Positions 1 to 8,704 of a stretch of 64,000 nucleotides of DNA are shown one piece after another. The first letter of the stretch is position 1. Every line of letters starts with the position of its first letter. The notes below the pieces were generated by a model that ran no database searches, had not been told where the DNA came from, and saw only the letters and a list, made by a program, of their open reading frames with translations. A program made the translations under genes and the position numbers. Origin of the DNA: Longilinea sp964536805 (GTDB taxonomy: Bacteria; Chloroflexota; Anaerolineae; Anaerolineales; Anaerolineaceae); the NCBI GenBank assembly GCA_964536805.1, contig CAZHYQ010000009.1, positions 1 to 64,000 on the forward strand, in the 5' to 3' direction.

Positions 1-313
1 AGCTGCTGTGCACGCATCTGATTCCAGCATAGGATTGGAGGAACAATCTGTTGGTTATTCAATCCGTCTAGGATCTTCTTGTCAGAAAGTGAGATCCACG
101 GGGATACCAATTCGTTATCTTACGTCTTTGCTTCATGAAGAAAACTTCTTGTCGCTCCTTGTGGAACCTTGGTTCCCTTGCGTTAAGGCTACCTGTTTCA
201 AAAGCTAACCGTGCTGTTTACCGCTGTAAATGACACAAACAAATAACAATAAATTTATTGCGTTCACTTAAAAAGGATTTACTTGCTTTCTAAAATGACA
301 ACCTCCCTAAAGA
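1..313. other. no recognisable gene
   Basis: The segment has no convincing reading frame, RNA gene or repeat. Its composition is AT-richer than the rest of the window. It lies beyond the 3' end of the IclR-type gene and may continue a gene-poor region outside the window. Confidence 0.5.
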
Positions 314-1102
314 CTACTTATCTGGAGGGTAACCAAAATCATGGGATATCTGTTTGGCAACCTGAGTAATTTTTCGGCCATATTCTGATGTTTTTTCAAC
401 CGGCAAGCGCTGCAAAGGGCAAGTGACGCTTACCGCTGCAATTGGATTGCCTAAATTATTGAAGACCGGCGCACTTATGCATCGCCCGCCCACCTCATTT
501 TCTTCGTCGTCAATCGCAAAACCATTACTTCGAACCATAGTCAATTCAGCCTCGAAAGCACCCTTATCGGTAATTGTGCGACTTGTGACTGCCCAGAAAT
601 TGTAGCCTTCAAGAAGTTGCGCAAGTACGGTAACGGGAAGGTAAGCGGCGATTGCCTTGCCTAAAGCAGTCGAGTGCACCGGCGCCCGTTTTCCCAACTC
701 TGAACGGATGCCCAGAGCATGGTAACCAAACAACCGCTCGATGTAGACGACCTCCTGGTTATCTATAATACCCAGGTTAACACTTTCGCCGCACCAATCC
801 CGCAATTCTTCAAGGTACGGCGCAGCGATTTTGCGTAAGTCCAATTGGTTGAGTAGGACATTAGCCCGTTCAACGATTTTTAACCCCAGGCGGTACTTAT
901 GGGTAATTAAGTTTTGATCCAGATACTTATTGACCTTAAGGGTAAATACTTGACCGGCAACGGTGCCGGGGTCCATGTTCAGCATTTTTGCGATTTCTAA
1001 ATTGCCGAGTTCTGGGTGTGTTTCGTCAAACAAGTTCAAAATGTTTAGCGCATTTTGAAGAGAAGCGATTACCTTGCGGTTGTTGAGAGAATTAGTGTTC
1101 AT
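314..1102 (-). CDS. IclR-family transcriptional regulator
   Basis: A DNA-binding regulator of the IclR type. The first ~80 residues form the winged helix-turn-helix (recognisable around 'NALNILNLFDETHPELG' and 'EIAKMLNMDPGTV'). The C-terminal effector domain carries the family pattern 'LGKRAPVHSTALGKAIAAYLP' and 'DDEENEVGGRCISAPVF'. The ATG at 1102 was chosen because the HTH begins soon after it; a TTG at 1141 would add 13 residues and neither start has a clear ribosome site. No target operon is adjacent: about 1 kb of apparently non-coding DNA lies upstream, so the ligand cannot be guessed. Base composition is AT-richer than that of most genes in the window, consistent with acquisition. Confidence 0.85.
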   Translation of the reverse strand: MNTNSLNNRKVIASLQNALNILNLFDETHPELGNLEIAKMLNMDPGTVAGQVFTLKVNKYLDQNLITHKYRLGLKIVERANVLLNQLDLRKIAAPYLEELRDWCGESVNLGIIDNQEVVYIERLFGYHALGIRSELGKRAPVHSTALGKAIAAYLPVTVLAQLLEGYNFWAVTSRTITDKGAFEAELTMVRSNGFAIDDEENEVGGRCISAPVFNNLGNPIAAVSVTCPLQRLPVEKTSEYGRKITQVAKQISHDFGYPPDK

Positions 1103-2096
1103 AATTTGAATAATTTCGGAAATGAGATTTGACAAAGCCAAACTCTAATTGACATTATCAAATATTAGGCAACGACACACAAGTAACATTTGTAATTCAT
1201 CTACTGTTACATATAGGTTGTGGAATCAAATGTTTATAAGAGTACTCCTCGAACCCAACATCTTTACTGTGACACACAAAGTACTTGATTATTCTGCCCT
1301 TTCGGAGACACTGAAACCAAATAAAAAAACCTCTACCGATGAACCTGCATCTTATGAAACACATGAATCTTTGCCTGCCCTACAGCTCAGACCAAGGGCC
1401 TTTGAATCCATTGACTAAGGACTACCATGGAAACCTTCAATTTGAAATATTTACAGGCAATACACCTTCCCTATTCATAAATACATTGCAACGGTCCAAA
1501 CAATCCACTACTTTGCACTGCGTTTGCACCCAAATTGCGCCCGCTTGGAATGAGGATTAGGCTGCTTCCAGCGCTGATCTAGACAATAATCAAAAGGATT
1601 GAGTTTGGTAAATCAATTATATTGAGTCAATTGGGGTAACTGTGAGAGAGCAACTAAATTGAGCGCTTCAGAAATAAAGTGCGCTTTAGTCGGGTGAATG
1701 ACTAATGATTCATTTCCTCATGAGGAAAAGACCATCCTTGAACCATGGTGCAAATTATCCAATTCAATCAGACAGCAAAGTAGAATCAGTTTTTAACAAC
1801 CACTCCAGAAGAGATAGTAGCAGCTGTAATAGGTCCACCGCTTATCGCTACGATAAATCCAACGGACACTTTACACCTGGCTCAATTATTGGGTGTAAAT
1901 CAAGCCAACCGAAGGAATCGCTATCTTCTAGCCTAACAGAAAACATTATTCACCCCGACAATCAGTCGATTCTAAAGTATGTATACATTTTTGGGTTACT
2001 GTCAGGTTACTGTCAAACGCATTTTTTGACCATCACCAGGTCCCCATTAACTCCCATATATAGCGAATGGCGGTCTATTGACCGCCATCTGTACTG
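1103..2096. other. AT-rich intergenic region, no gene recognised
   Basis: Almost 1 kb between the IclR gene and tRNA-Lys. Three open frames of 73-136 codons exist on the plus strand, but their translations are low-complexity, lack ribosome sites and resemble no family I know. The composition is clearly more AT-rich than the remainder of the window. It abuts the 3' end of the tRNA, the usual side of island insertion. Confidence 0.5.
2067..2088. other. perfect 9-bp hairpin downstream of tRNA-Lys
   Basis: ATGGCGGTC and GACCGCCAT flank a 4-nt loop TATT. It sits 9 bp beyond the tRNA 3' end, where a terminator or processing stem would be expected, but no clear U-tract follows on the minus strand. 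Confidence 0.5.
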
Positions 2097-2168
2097 TGAC
2101 CGACCAGGGACTTGAACCCTGAACCCACTGATTAAGAGTCAGTTGCTCTGCCATTGAGCTAGTCGGCC
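2097..2168 (-). tRNA. tRNA-Lys (anticodon CTT)
   Basis: Read on the minus strand, the 7-bp acceptor stem GGCCGAC/GTCGGTC pairs with one G-U. The anticodon stem ACTGA/TCAGT encloses the loop CTCTTAA, so the anticodon is CTT, and the T-arm GGGTTCAAGTCCC is canonical. The discriminator base is A and CCA is not encoded. A strong promoter lies just upstream. Confidence 0.95.
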
Positions 2169-2185
2169 GGTGTGAACAGGGGGTA

Positions 2186-2213
2186 ATTATACTCCATCGC
2201 GTTTGGCTGTCAA
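2186..2213 (-). promoter_or_regulatory. sigma70-type promoter of tRNA-Lys
   Basis: On the minus strand there is a perfect -35 TTGACA (2208-2213), a 16-bp spacer and a perfect -10 TATAAT (2186-2191), placing the transcription start about ten bases before the mature tRNA 5' end. The -35 box begins only about ten bases from the stop codon of the MoaD-like gene. Confidence 0.85.
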
Positions 2214-2217
2214 GAAA

Positions 2218-2457
2218 TCATCCCCCCGAGATCGCAGGGATCAGGTCGAGCGTGTCACCCTCAGCCAACGCCGCCTCCGGCTCCACCATGCGGCGGTCGA
2301 GCACCAGCAGCAGGGCTTCATCGTCGGCAACCAGGCTCAGTTGGGTCAAAACGTCGCGCACGCAGGCGCCGGGCGGCATGTCAAGTTTCAGCATACCGGT
2401 GCGCCCATCCGCGCTCACGCGCTGCAGCGCGGTATGCAGCCGTACATGCACAATCAA
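2218..2457 (-). CDS. MoaD/ThiS-like sulfur-carrier protein (pair 1)
   Basis: A small beta-grasp protein of about 79 residues ending in Gly-Gly, the C-terminus that MoaD and ThiS use for thiocarboxylate formation; the last residues read 'LDLIPAISGG'. It follows the AOR gene directly: a TTG at 2457 overlaps the AOR stop codon, and a GTG at 2451 is the alternative start. The same AOR-MoaD pairing recurs at 9419-11558. MoaD-like proteins beside tungsten AORs are thought to serve the pterin cofactor of that enzyme; this role is inferred from context. Confidence 0.8.
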   Translation of the reverse strand: MIVHVRLHTALQRVSADGRTGMLKLDMPPGACVRDVLTQLSLVADDEALLLVLDRRMVEPEAALAEGDTLDLIPAISGG

Positions 2458-4151
2458 TCGAACACTCCGTCCAGGTCGGCAGCCGGTACGTCGAATACGG
2501 CGCCGGTCGGGGCAAGCGCTTCTTCGGTCATCCACTCCGGCAGGCGGTCGTCCGCAGCGGTGAAGCCCGCCTGGCGGTTAAATTCGCGTTCCAGTAGGAT
2601 GGTCTCGCGCCCCAGTTCCTGCAGGATGCCGTCGCCGACCTGCCAGCTGTAGCGCGCGTTCAACAAATCGCGGATCGTCTCGGGGACAACAGCGAAACCG
2701 AACCCGGCAAAAATGCACGCGCCCAGCGTGTCGTAGCCGGCCATGTTGAGCTGGGCGTTGTGCGAGAGTTTGGCCTGCCCCTCCGGGTTGAGGTGATCCA
2801 CCTTGGCGCGGATGGTCAGGCCGGCGGTGTGGTCGGCGCCCTGCGGTGTGGTGGCATAGGTCACACCAGTGCCTTTAATGGCGCGTGGGTCGTAGGCCGA
2901 GATGGCCTGGTTCTTCACTACCGGAACGCGCCGTACGCCCAGCACCTTTCCGGCCAGTCCAGCGCCGCTGCCAAGCACCCGTCCCAACGGGGTGTTGCGC
3001 CGGACTTCGTCCAGCAATTCCAGCGCGCGCCCGGCGTCGCCGAACTGCATCAAGCCGGCCTGGGCAGCCACGCCCAGTGCCGCGCCAGTGTCGATCGTAT
3101 CCAGTCCCAGGTCGTTGGCCTGCCAGTTCAAGCGGGCGATTTCGTCCAGATTATCCAATCCCAGGTTTGAGCCCATCAGCCCGATGGTTTCGTATTCAAT
3201 CGGCGCAACCAGGGTCTTGCCGTCTGCGCCGGCATAGACGTTCGAGCAGCGGATGGTGCAGCCGGCCATGCAGGCATGCGAAGGATCCGACTCGCCGCCG
3301 CGCTGCAGCAGGGTCTGGCGCAGGTGCTCGCCCGAGATGCTTTCCACTCCTTCAAACTCGCCAGCCGAAAAGCCGCGCGTGGGCAGTGCGCCCATGGTGT
3401 TGCACATGCGTGCGATGGCCGCCGTGCCAAAGTCGCGGTAGATGCCGCTTTGCGGATGCTCGAGCACTGCTTTGGAATAGACTTTTTGGGCTGCCTTGAA
3501 AGCCGCCGGATCAGCGATGGGCGGTTTTTGTCCGCCGCTGGCATCGATCACGATCGCCTTCAAGCCTTTTGAGCCCATCAACGCGCCTAATCCGCCACGC
3601 GCATTGATGCGGGAGGGCACGCCGTCTTTATCCAGGTTGAGAATGCCGGCTGCCAGCAGTCGGTTTTCGCCAGCCGGGCCGATCAGGGCGATGGCTGCCT
3701 TCTCTCCAAAGCGTTCGCGCAGCAAGCGGGCGCTGACATACACGCCTTGCCCCGCCAGTTCGTCTGCCGGTTCAAATCGGGCACCATTTTTGCTCAAGTG
3801 CAATACCCACAAACCCGCGGTTTCAGGCTGATCATCCAGGATGAGGGCTTTGATCCCCAACGCGGTGAGGTGCAACCCGGTCGAGCCGCCTGCGTTGCTT
3901 TCTTTCACGCCGCCTGTCAGCGGGCTCTTGCCGCCGGCCGAGATGCGGTCGCAGCTTGAGAGCATATGCCCCACCAGCAATCCCGGGGCAAAAATGAGCT
4001 TGTTTTGCCGGCCAAGCGGATCGCAGGTTGCCGGAACTTCATCCAACAGGATGCGCGCCACCAGCCCGCGCCCGCCCAACCGTTCCCAGCTTTGCGGAAC
4101 CGGTTCCATTTGCAGAGTTTGTTTGCGAACGTCGATTCGCCAGACTTCCAT
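2454..4151 (-). CDS. aldehyde:ferredoxin oxidoreductase family protein (AOR 1)
   Basis: A 565-residue tungsten-pterin enzyme of the AOR family, expected to oxidise an aldehyde to a carboxylic acid with ferredoxin as acceptor. The N-terminal domain shows 'GGRGLVARILLDEVP' and 'SAGGKSPLTGG', typical of the pterin-binding AFOR_N domain. The cluster cysteines are C294, C298 and C302, spaced C-x3-C-x3-C rather than the classical C-x2-C-x3-C, with a fourth in 'YDTLGACIF'. The ribosome site AGGAG precedes the ATG. It is downstream of an aminotransferase and permease and directly upstream of a MoaD-like gene, suggesting oxidation of an amino-acid-derived aldehyde. The substrate is unknown. Confidence 0.88.
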   Translation of the reverse strand: MEVWRIDVRKQTLQMEPVPQSWERLGGRGLVARILLDEVPATCDPLGRQNKLIFAPGLLVGHMLSSCDRISAGGKSPLTGGVKESNAGGSTGLHLTALGIKALILDDQPETAGLWVLHLSKNGARFEPADELAGQGVYVSARLLRERFGEKAAIALIGPAGENRLLAAGILNLDKDGVPSRINARGGLGALMGSKGLKAIVIDASGGQKPPIADPAAFKAAQKVYSKAVLEHPQSGIYRDFGTAAIARMCNTMGALPTRGFSAGEFEGVESISGEHLRQTLLQRGGESDPSHACMAGCTIRCSNVYAGADGKTLVAPIEYETIGLMGSNLGLDNLDEIARLNWQANDLGLDTIDTGAALGVAAQAGLMQFGDAGRALELLDEVRRNTPLGRVLGSGAGLAGKVLGVRRVPVVKNQAISAYDPRAIKGTGVTYATTPQGADHTAGLTIRAKVDHLNPEGQAKLSHNAQLNMAGYDTLGACIFAGFGFAVVPETIRDLLNARYSWQVGDGILQELGRETILLEREFNRQAGFTAADDRLPEWMTEEALAPTGAVFDVPAADLDGVFD

Positions 4152-4273
4152 GCTTTTCTCCTGATGACTGATCTCGTTCGTTTTGCTGATTCTAACACGC
4201 CAGGCGCTGCAGGGTCTGAACCGCCCGCAGCGCCTGCTTCTTGAATTTTGAATATCCGATTATTCCCAGCCGA

Positions 4274-5563
4274 TCAGGCCACGGCTGCGTCTTTCAATGC
4301 CGCGTCAAAGATGTTCAGTCCTTCGTCTATTTGCGCGGCGCTCACGATCAACGGCGGAATCCAGCGGATGACATTGTCCCATGGGCCGCAGGTCAGCAGC
4401 ATCAAACCGCGCTCGTGGCATGCTTTCGCCACACTCTTGGCGGTTTTCTTGTCGGGCTTGCGCACCGCGTCGCGGAACTCGGTGCCGATCATCAACCCCA
4501 GCCCGCGCACATCGCCGATGACGGGATACTTTTGCTGCAACGTTTGCAAACCGGCGGTCAACTGCGCGCCGCGCCCCTGCGCGTTCTCCAGCATGTGCTC
4601 GTCGTGCATGGCCGCAATGGTTGCCACAGCGCCGGCGGCCGCCACGGCGTTGCCGCCAAAAGTACCGCCGTGCGATCCAGGAGCCCACTTCTGCATCAGC
4701 TCCAGCCGGCTGAACACGCCCGAAATCGGCAGTCCCGAGCCCAATCCCTTGGCCACGGTCATGATGTCCGGCCGCAAATCAAAATGCTCCAATGCAAACC
4801 AACGGCCGGTGCGCCCAAAGCCGGATTGGATTTCATCGGCTATCAGCAGGATGCCGTGCCGGTCGCAAAGTTGGCGCAATCCGTCCAGATAAGCCTTCGG
4901 CGGCACCACATAGCCGCCTTCACCAAGCACCGGTTCGATCAGGATGGCCGCGGTTTCCTGCGGCGCGCTTTGCGACAGCAGCAGGAACTCCAGTTCGTCC
5001 AGGCACCACTGCGTGGTTTGCTCTTCACTCCAACCATAGCGGTAAGCATAGGGGTAAGGCGCCACGAACACGCCCGAGGGCAGCGGCTGGTAACCGGCCC
5101 GGTAGATCGTTTTTGATGTGGTCAACGCCATGGTGCTGGCGGTGCGCCCATGGAAACTGCCCTGGAAAACAATCACGTTCGACCGCCCGGTGGCATGCCG
5201 CGCCAGCTTGATGGCCCCCTCCACCGCCTCGGCGCCCGAGTTGCTGAAGAAGAAACCGTCGATGCTGGGCGGTACAATCGGCATCAGCGAGCGCACCAGT
5301 TCCAGTAGGGGTTGGTGCAAAATGATGTTGGCTTGCCCATGCAGCAGCAGCCCGGCTTGTTCGCGGATGGCCGCCACAACCTTCGGGTGGCAGTGCCCCG
5401 TGTTGGTCACGCCGATCCCGCAGGTAAAATCCAAGTATGCCCGGCCGTCCAGGTCGTATACATAGGCGCCTTCAGCGCGGCTGGCAATGATATCGGTCCC
5501 GTGCGTCCACACCGGTGAAAGGTGCGGCAGAACGTCTTCGTAATCTTTTTTTGAAATCGTCAT
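4274..5563 (-). CDS. class III aminotransferase, 4-aminobutyrate aminotransferase-like
   Basis: A PLP-dependent fold-type I aminotransferase of 429 residues, full length for the family. Visible signatures are 'GIGVTNTGHCHPKVV' near the N-terminus, 'GSFHGRT', the PLP-aspartate motif 'LIADEIQSGFGRTGRWFA' and the Schiff-base lysine in 'TVAKGLGSGLPISGV'. It resembles GABA/omega-amino-acid transaminases, which move a terminal amino group to 2-oxoglutarate and yield a semialdehyde. The ribosome site GAGGGAG precedes the ATG. It starts 15 bp after the APC permease stop and is followed by the AOR, so its aldehyde product could feed that enzyme. The exact amino donor is not determined. Confidence 0.88.
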   Translation of the reverse strand: MTISKKDYEDVLPHLSPVWTHGTDIIASRAEGAYVYDLDGRAYLDFTCGIGVTNTGHCHPKVVAAIREQAGLLLHGQANIILHQPLLELVRSLMPIVPPSIDGFFFSNSGAEAVEGAIKLARHATGRSNVIVFQGSFHGRTASTMALTTSKTIYRAGYQPLPSGVFVAPYPYAYRYGWSEEQTTQWCLDELEFLLLSQSAPQETAAILIEPVLGEGGYVVPPKAYLDGLRQLCDRHGILLIADEIQSGFGRTGRWFALEHFDLRPDIMTVAKGLGSGLPISGVFSRLELMQKWAPGSHGGTFGGNAVAAAGAVATIAAMHDEHMLENAQGRGAQLTAGLQTLQQKYPVIGDVRGLGLMIGTEFRDAVRKPDKKTAKSVAKACHERGLMLLTCGPWDNVIRWIPPLIVSAAQIDEGLNIFDAALKDAAVA

Positions 5564-5578
5564 ACTCCCTCGTTAAGG

Positions 5579-7162
5579 CTAATCATGCTCTGGTTCAAGT
5601 TTAAAAGGATCGACATCCGGAATTCCCTTCTTGACGAATTTGCGGATGGGCAAGTAAAGCAGCGCGCCGACCGCCATGGCCACCAGCGCAATCCAGATGG
5701 AGCTTAATCCTTCCTCGGAAATCTGGCTGACAATCGCCAGGACGATGATGAAAGCAGGAGCCAGGGTCATCAGCACCAGGCCAAAATAGCCGCCCGGTAC
5801 ACGGTTGCGCGGCAGGTCGGGTTTCTTGAAGCGCATCACCCACAATGCCAGAAATTCAGCCATCAGCACCAGCATGTTGAGGAAAACGTCCACTACCACC
5901 AGGAAGGCGAATGCCTGCAAAGAAAAGATGGAGAAGATCAGCCCACAGAACAGGATGGAAACCCACGGTGTGCCGTATTTGGGATGGACCTTCACCATGA
6001 AGCGCGGCATCATGCCGTCTTCCGCCATCGCGAAGGGAACGCGCGTACCTCCCAGACCGTTGCCGATGAACAGGCCAATCATCGATAGAATGGCAGCAAA
6101 GGAAACCGATATGCCCAGGAAACGCGCCAGCGGGCTGTCCAAACTGCCGGTCGCTTTGGCACCAATGGCATGGGCGATGTCGGGGAATTCCCAACCGACT
6201 GATGCAGCCGGATCGACACCCCACGCCCTTAATTGGGCTTCATCCACGCCGTAATCCGCCATTGCTGGACCAATCCCGGCACCTTCATCGTTTTCCTCTA
6301 TGCCCCACAATAAATAACGCCCGTCCTCGCCCGCGCCGCCGTACAACCCCGCGACAGTCGGGATGGAGTAGGTGGCAATGGCGGCAAAAAGCACCAGCAC
6401 CATCGCCAATGGATAGGTGCGTTTGGGGTTGACAATCTCATCCCCGGCTGCCGTGGGCAGTTCCCAACCCATAAAATTCCACATGGCGATGAACAGGCCC
6501 GTGCTGAGCGCGCCCATCAGCGTCTCTCCCTGAGGCAGGAACGGCAGGCTGATGGTCACGCCTCCCTTGATCCAGTTATAAAAGCCGACAATGGACATCA
6601 GCACCAGCGGGATGAGCATGACCACGCCGAGCCAGTTGGCCGTCATGCCAGCCAGGCGGGCGCCGCGCACATTCAAATACGAGATCGCCCAGATGAGGAT
6701 GAGCGCCACCACCCACGATAGCACCCAGGCAGGTACATCCACTCCGCCAATCACCGCGCCGGTGCGCAGCGGCGGGATGAAGAAGCTCAGATAATAGGCG
6801 GCCAGCACCGGGTAGATCGATACATCCACCCACGAAACCACCCAGTTCATCCAGCCAGCCATAAACCCTGCGAAAGGCCCAAATGCCTGCTTAACCCAGT
6901 GGTAATAGCCGCCTTCCACCGGCATCATCGAAGCCATCTCGCGCACCATCAGCATGTTGGGAATGCTGAAGAGGATCGGCGTGACGACGAACAGCACCAG
7001 GGTGAACAGCGGACCCGAATAACCCACCATCGGCTCGGCGCCGAAGGAACCACCGCATACGGTGAAATAAATCAATCCGAACAATGGCAGCAGCGTCAGC
7101 TCGCGCTTTAGCTTCTTGGTTTCGGATCGAATGACCTTGCCTTGTGCAGGACTCTCAGCCAT
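5579..7162 (-). CDS. APC-family amino acid permease
   Basis: A 527-residue cytoplasmic-membrane transporter of the amino acid-polyamine-organocation superfamily with about 12 hydrophobic helices. The N-terminal helix 1 region contains 'GLIYFTVCGGSFGAEPMVGYSGPL' split across the unwound G-rich segment typical of APC carriers, and 'PVEGGYYHWVKQAFGPFAGF' follows. The ATG at 7162 is preceded by GGAGG with seven-base spacing, so the seven residues upstream of it in the open frame are not counted. An acidic insertion (about residues 290-340, rich in D and E) lies between two helices and is unusual. It sits between the dehydrogenase and aminotransferase genes and presumably imports their substrate. 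Confidence 0.88.
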   Translation of the reverse strand: MAESPAQGKVIRSETKKLKRELTLLPLFGLIYFTVCGGSFGAEPMVGYSGPLFTLVLFVVTPILFSIPNMLMVREMASMMPVEGGYYHWVKQAFGPFAGFMAGWMNWVVSWVDVSIYPVLAAYYLSFFIPPLRTGAVIGGVDVPAWVLSWVVALILIWAISYLNVRGARLAGMTANWLGVVMLIPLVLMSIVGFYNWIKGGVTISLPFLPQGETLMGALSTGLFIAMWNFMGWELPTAAGDEIVNPKRTYPLAMVLVLFAAIATYSIPTVAGLYGGAGEDGRYLLWGIEENDEGAGIGPAMADYGVDEAQLRAWGVDPAASVGWEFPDIAHAIGAKATGSLDSPLARFLGISVSFAAILSMIGLFIGNGLGGTRVPFAMAEDGMMPRFMVKVHPKYGTPWVSILFCGLIFSIFSLQAFAFLVVVDVFLNMLVLMAEFLALWVMRFKKPDLPRNRVPGGYFGLVLMTLAPAFIIVLAIVSQISEEGLSSIWIALVAMAVGALLYLPIRKFVKKGIPDVDPFKLEPEHD

Positions 7163-7189
7163 GGATACACCTCCATCTTCCACATTTGC

Positions 7190-7273
7190 GGGATGCGTTG
7201 TGGCATCCCATGGTCTTGCCTACGCCCCCAGCGTCAGGCGGGCAGGACGTCTGGTCAGTCAAACGCCCTGCCC
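7190..7273. other. two hairpins between dehydrogenase and permease genes
   Basis: GGGATGC/GCATCCC (7190-7196 with 7203-7209) and an 11-bp stem with one mismatch (7240-7250 with 7263-7273). Neither is followed by a clear U-tract. They occupy the only sizeable gap inside the minus-strand run and could modulate transcript stability or read-through. Confidence 0.45.
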
Positions 7274-7280
7274 CATCAGA

Positions 7281-8486
7281 TTACATTTCTTTTATTCCGT
7301 AGGGAAAGCCGTAATCGGCCATTCTTTCCATGAAAGGTACCGGGTCAAATGCTTCCGGCCCATGCACGCCGGCTTTCCTCCAGATGCCTTTCTCAATAAG
7401 TTCAAAACCGATCACTGCATTGAATCCGGTTTGCGCCACCACCGCTTGCACGGCAAACTTATCCATGCAATCCTGGTTATCCGCCACCTGATACAGGTAA
7501 ACCTGGCGCGGCTTGCCGTCTTTGTGGCCCTTCACCCATGTGCCGGCACAGGTTTTGCCGAACATGTGATCGCCCAGGTGCGCCGGGTCGGGCAGGCAGG
7601 CGGCCACCACATCGCGCGGCGCCACGCTCACACCTTTGACATTGATTGGCTCTTTGTTATCCAGCCCCAACATCTTGATAGTCTTCAACACGCCGATGAA
7701 CTGGTCGCCCAGGCCGTATTTGAAGGTCACCCGCTTGGTCTTGACCCAGCGCGGCACCAAAAGCACCTCTTCGTGTTCCACATTGACACATTCCACCTTG
7801 CCAATGCCTTCGGGGAATTCAAAAATTTCCGGCTCAGAGAACGGCGGCGTGGTATACCAGCCCTTGTCGTGTTCCCAGATGATCGGCGGATTGAGGCATT
7901 CTTCAATGGTCGTCCAGATGGAAAAATTGGGCGCGAATTCATAACCGCGCACTTCCAAATTGGCACCGTCCCGCACGCCGACTTCCTCGATTTCATCGAA
8001 AAGATAATCCTGGGCGTAGCGGGCAAAAATATCGGCCATGCCCGGTTCAACACCCAAACCCACCAGTGCCATCAAGCCTTTCTTTTCCCAGGCTTCCGCC
8101 TGCTCAAACTGCAAATCGCCCAGTTTGAGGCCCGGGGTATGATACGGGTCGGTCGGGTGAGGCTCGGAAAGCGACATGGCCATATCCATGTAATGGCAGC
8201 CGGATGCGTAGGCAGCATTGAAAATCGGCATGTTGAATACCGGGTCGCAGGCGTTCATGATCAGGTCCACGCCGTGCTTGCGTGCCAGGGCCTCAATCAG
8301 ATCCTGTTTGCCAGCGTCCACCCACTCCACCGGGAAGCGCTGCTTATCCTTGAGTTTGGCCTGCACTTCTTCAGCCCGCGGCTTGTTGTAATCCGCCAGG
8401 ACGAGCTTTTCACACCATGGATGGCGAGCCGATATCACCGCAATGGCTTCTCCAACACCGCCCACTCCGACTAACAAGATCTTCAT
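7281..8486 (-). CDS. saccharopine dehydrogenase-family NAD(P)-dependent oxidoreductase
   Basis: A 401-residue enzyme with an N-terminal Rossmann fold ('MKILLVGVGGVGEAIAVIS') and the saccharopine dehydrogenase C-terminal domain ('GLGVEPGMADIFARYA', 'SCHYMDMA'-like segment 'GCHYMDMAMSLSEP'). Members include saccharopine reductases, carboxynorspermidine dehydrogenase and lysine 6-dehydrogenase; which reaction applies cannot be told. The ATG at 8486 is preceded by AGGAGGAAGG, a near-perfect ribosome site. It is the first gene of the minus-strand run with permease, aminotransferase and AOR. A lysine or diamino-acid route making a semialdehyde that AOR oxidises is a reasonable guess. Confidence 0.85.
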   Translation of the reverse strand: MKILLVGVGGVGEAIAVISARHPWCEKLVLADYNKPRAEEVQAKLKDKQRFPVEWVDAGKQDLIEALARKHGVDLIMNACDPVFNMPIFNAAYASGCHYMDMAMSLSEPHPTDPYHTPGLKLGDLQFEQAEAWEKKGLMALVGLGVEPGMADIFARYAQDYLFDEIEEVGVRDGANLEVRGYEFAPNFSIWTTIEECLNPPIIWEHDKGWYTTPPFSEPEIFEFPEGIGKVECVNVEHEEVLLVPRWVKTKRVTFKYGLGDQFIGVLKTIKMLGLDNKEPINVKGVSVAPRDVVAACLPDPAHLGDHMFGKTCAGTWVKGHKDGKPRQVYLYQVADNQDCMDKFAVQAVVAQTGFNAVIGFELIEKGIWRKAGVHGPEAFDPVPFMERMADYGFPYGIKEM

Positions 8487-8551
8487 ATCCTTCCTCCTAT
8501 TGATGAATACGGTTGGTTGATGGTAGATCAAAAAAGCAAAATAATTTCTTC

Positions 8552-8569
8552 ATTGCCTGCCTGGGCAAT
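8552..8569. promoter_or_regulatory. 18-bp inverted repeat, possible operator
   Basis: ATTGCC and GGCAAT flank six bases in the leader of the dehydrogenase gene, downstream of the Lrp-type gene. The arrangement resembles a short regulator-binding palindrome. Assignment to the neighbouring Lrp protein is a guess. Confidence 0.35.
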
Positions 8570-8704
8570 TCCCTTGAATACCACAGGTCGATGCCTTTCA
8601 CAGCTTCCAGATTGGAAAAGCTGAACGAGGCTCATAGATGCCAGTTCCTGGCTGGCTTGGAATGAAATTGGAATCGAGGGAGTTTCTTACGCTAAAACGA
8701 AGTC

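Noticed and set aside
2067..2088. Intrinsic terminator of tRNA-Lys
   Set aside because: The stem is perfect, but no T-tract follows on the minus strand; listed only as a hairpin.
1149..2115. Three overlapping open frames of 73-136 codons
   Set aside because: No ribosome sites, odd composition and no recognised family; treated as non-coding.
7116..8474. 452-codon open frame on the plus strand
   Set aside because: It is antisense to the saccharopine-dehydrogenase-like gene, which has an ideal ribosome site and a recognisable family; the antisense translation is His-rich and matches nothing.
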